Shown here: one piece after another, positions 6,501 through 7,785 of the stretch
Numbering within the stretch: the stretch's first letter is position 1
Layout: every line of letters starts with the position of its first letter
Assembly (NCBI GenBank): GCA_017556565.1
Contig: JAFYMQ010000010.1
Span: forward strand, 1 to 7,785
Origin: Clostridia bacterium
GTDB taxonomy: Bacteria > Bacillota > Clostridia > Oscillospirales > Butyricicoccaceae
Direction: 5' to 3'
DNA: 7,785 nt
The notes under the pieces: generated by a model
Seen by the model: the letters and a program-made list of their open reading frames with translations, nothing else
Told to the model about the DNA's origin: nothing
The model's database searches: none
Translations under genes and position numbers: made by a program

Positions 6501-6530
6501 AGAACACCTCTTTGTGTGTTATTGCACATT

Positions 6531-6559
6531 ATTATACACCTATAAAATGCATTTGTCAA
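6531..6559 (-). promoter_or_regulatory. Sigma-A promoter of the trkA-trkH operon
   Basis: On the minus strand a perfect TTGACA (6559-6554) and perfect TATAAT (6536-6531) are separated by exactly 17 bases. This is the consensus vegetative promoter. Transcription should start about 7 bases downstream, near 6524, leaving a leader of only about 25 bases before the ATG at 6500. That leaves no room for a riboswitch, so the c-di-AMP (ydaO-type) switch known upstream of some Firmicutes K+ transport genes is not present. Confidence 0.9.
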
Positions 6560-6572
6560 AAATAGTAAAAAA

Positions 6573-6601
6573 CTACCCATCGGCAGTCTGCCGATGGGTA
6601 G
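6573..6601 (-). terminator. Intrinsic terminator of the ABC exporter gene
   Basis: CTACCCATCGGCA (6573-6585) pairs perfectly with 6589-6601 around a 3-base loop. On the minus strand the stem is followed by six T (complement of 6567-6572) and a second T run. It starts 9 bases after the ABC gene stop. The plus strand has no T run, so it works in one direction. Its T tract lies 7 bases from the trkA -35 box. Confidence 0.9.
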
Positions 6602-6609
6602 CCTGAAAA

Positions 6610-7785
6610 TTATTCGAACTGTGCGTCGTACAGCTTGCGGTAGAAGCCGCGCTTTGCCATAAGCTCGCTGTGAGTGCCGCTTTCCACGACCTGGCCTTCG
6701 TTGATGACCAGTATCTGATCGGCGTGCTGAATGGTGGACAGACGGTGTGCAACCACGAAGCAGGTCTTGTCACGCATAAGCTCGCGCATAGCCTGCTGGA
6801 TCTTGACCTCGGTACGGGTATCAACGTTGGAGGTCGCCTCGTCAAGGATAAGCATATTGGAGTTGACCAGCATTGCACGGGCAATGGTCAGCAGCTGCTT
6901 TTGTCCCTTGGAGATGTTGGATGCATCGTCGGTCAGTATGGTGTCGTAGCCATCGGGCAGAGACATGATAAAATCGTCTATCTTGGCTGCCTTTGCCGCT
7001 GCCTTGACCTCGTCCAGAGTTGCATCGGGGCGGGCATAGGCAATGTTGTCATAGATAGTGCCGTAGAACAGCCATGTATCCTGCAGTACCATGGAGTAGG
7101 CAAGACGCAGACTGTCGCGGGTGACCTTGTAGATGTCCTTGCCGTCGACCGTTATGCTGCCCGAGTCTATATCGTAGAATCTCATCAGCATATTGATCAG
7201 GGTGGTCTTGCCCGCACCGGTGGGGCCGACTATAGCGATCAGGCTGCCGCGGGGTGCATCAAGGTGGAAGTTTGTCAGAACAGGCTTGTCGGGCAGATAG
7301 CCAAAGTCAACGTCACGGATAACAACGTCACCCTGAACGTCGGTCAGCTTTTCGGCATCTTCGGCGTCTGCTTTTTCGGGCTCTTCGTCAAGCAGGTTGA
7401 ATATTCTCTCTGCCGCTGCCAGCGCCGACTGAAGCTCACCGTACAGGTTTGCGATCTCGTTGATGGGACCGGAGAACTTGCGGGAGTAGAGCACGAAGGA
7501 TGCAATATCACCCACCAGAATGCTGCCGCCCATATAGAGCATAGCGCCCAGTGCGGAGATCAGGGACATGGACAGGTTGTTGACAAAGTTGACGCAGGGA
7601 CCCATTATGCTGCCGTAGTAGTCGGCGCGGTAGTAAGCCTCACAAACGTTGTTGTTCTCGGTAGCAAATCGGTCGATGACCTGAGTTTCGCGGTTGTAGG
7701 CTTTCAGGGTCTTCTGACCGGAGATCATTTCTTCTACAAATCCGTTGAGTGCGCCCAGCATTCTGGAACGTACACGGAAGAGAGG
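6610..7785 (-). CDS. ABC exporter, fused permease and ATPase (3' part, truncated by window edge)
   Basis: The frame is open to the right edge; 391 codons are visible. Full-length half-size exporters have about 580-620 residues, so most of the first transmembrane helices are missing. The visible N-terminal part is the second half of the exporter membrane domain, with NGFVEEMISGQKTLKAYNRE near visible residues 14-33 as the usual intracellular coupling loop. The ATPase has all its parts: aromatic A-loop Tyr (about 163), Walker A GPTGAGKTT (187-195), Q-loop Gln 235, signature ISKGQ (291-295, in place of LSGGQ), Walker B LILDE with catalytic Glu 316, and H-loop His 347. It should be catalytically complete. 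The type is that of multidrug or lipid exporters (MsbA/YheI-like), which in Clostridia often come as two adjacent genes; the partner would lie to the right. The ATG at 7761 is internal, not the start. The substrate cannot be told. Confidence 0.93.
   Translation of the reverse strand, partial: PLFRVRSRMLGALNGFVEEMISGQKTLKAYNRETQVIDRFATENNNVCEAYYRADYYGSIMGPCVNFVNNLSMSLISALGAMLYMGGSILVGDIASFVLYSRKFSGPINEIANLYGELQSALAAAERIFNLLDEEPEKADAEDAEKLTDVQGDVVIRDVDFGYLPDKPVLTNFHLDAPRGSLIAIVGPTGAGKTTLINMLMRFYDIDSGSITVDGKDIYKVTRDSLRLAYSMVLQDTWLFYGTIYDNIAYARPDATLDEVKAAAKAAKIDDFIMSLPDGYDTILTDDASNISKGQKQLLTIARAMLVNSNMLILDEATSNVDTRTEVKIQQAMRELMRDKTCFVVAHRLSTIQHADQILVINEGQVVESGTHSELMAKRGFYRKLYDAQFE

Noticed and set aside
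5169..6545. Long plus-strand open frame of 458 codons opposite trkA
   Set aside because: Antisense shadow of trkA; the minus strand carries the duplicated Rossmann motifs and a good start and promoter.

Overview
The window looks like a chromosomal segment of a Gram-positive Clostridia member. The Oscillospiraceae (Ruminococcus and relatives) are my best guess. The basis is an NdoA-type MazF, a SpoVB-like flippase, a near-perfect sigma-A promoter, GGAGG-type ribosome binding sites and roughly balanced base composition. This placement rests on protein resemblance and style only; no marker gene is present. I see no phage, transposon, CRISPR array, tRNA or rRNA.

Layout. Bases 1-712 (plus strand) hold the very end of a possible upstream gene and a complete thiamine pyrophosphokinase gene (thiN). 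A bidirectional terminator (737-767) separates it from a convergent minus-strand pair: a solo MazF/NdoA-type mRNA interferase (1431-1799) followed closely by a membrane-anchored protein of unknown function with a helical, possibly coiled-coil stalk (780-1415). Bases 1800-2123 are non-coding as far as I can support. They contain a candidate mazF promoter, an 8-bp inverted repeat set between a TTGACA box and a TATAAT box, and fragments of open frame next to mazF. Plus-strand genes follow: a 59-residue YtxH-like membrane protein (2124-2303), a hairpin, and a SpoVB/MATE-type flippase (2367-3656). A second bidirectional terminator (3658-3692) faces the minus-strand potassium uptake operon trkA-trkH (6500 to 3703), whose two genes overlap by one base and which is driven by a TTGACA-17-TATAAT promoter. 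Upstream of that promoter, a terminator ends a minus-strand ABC exporter gene, which is cut by the right edge of the window.

How the genes work together. TrkH is the membrane K+ translocating subunit and TrkA its cytosolic nucleotide-binding gating subunit, so they form one system. ThiN makes thiamine diphosphate. The flippase probably serves cell-envelope or spore-envelope lipid-linked precursors. The ABC protein is probably half of a lipid or multidrug exporter. MazF would be a growth-regulating RNase, but no convincing antitoxin gene is visible beside it. The most interesting part is the mazF/unknown-membrane-protein pair and its unusual upstream region; the rest is ordinary housekeeping content. 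I did not find a clearly new system.
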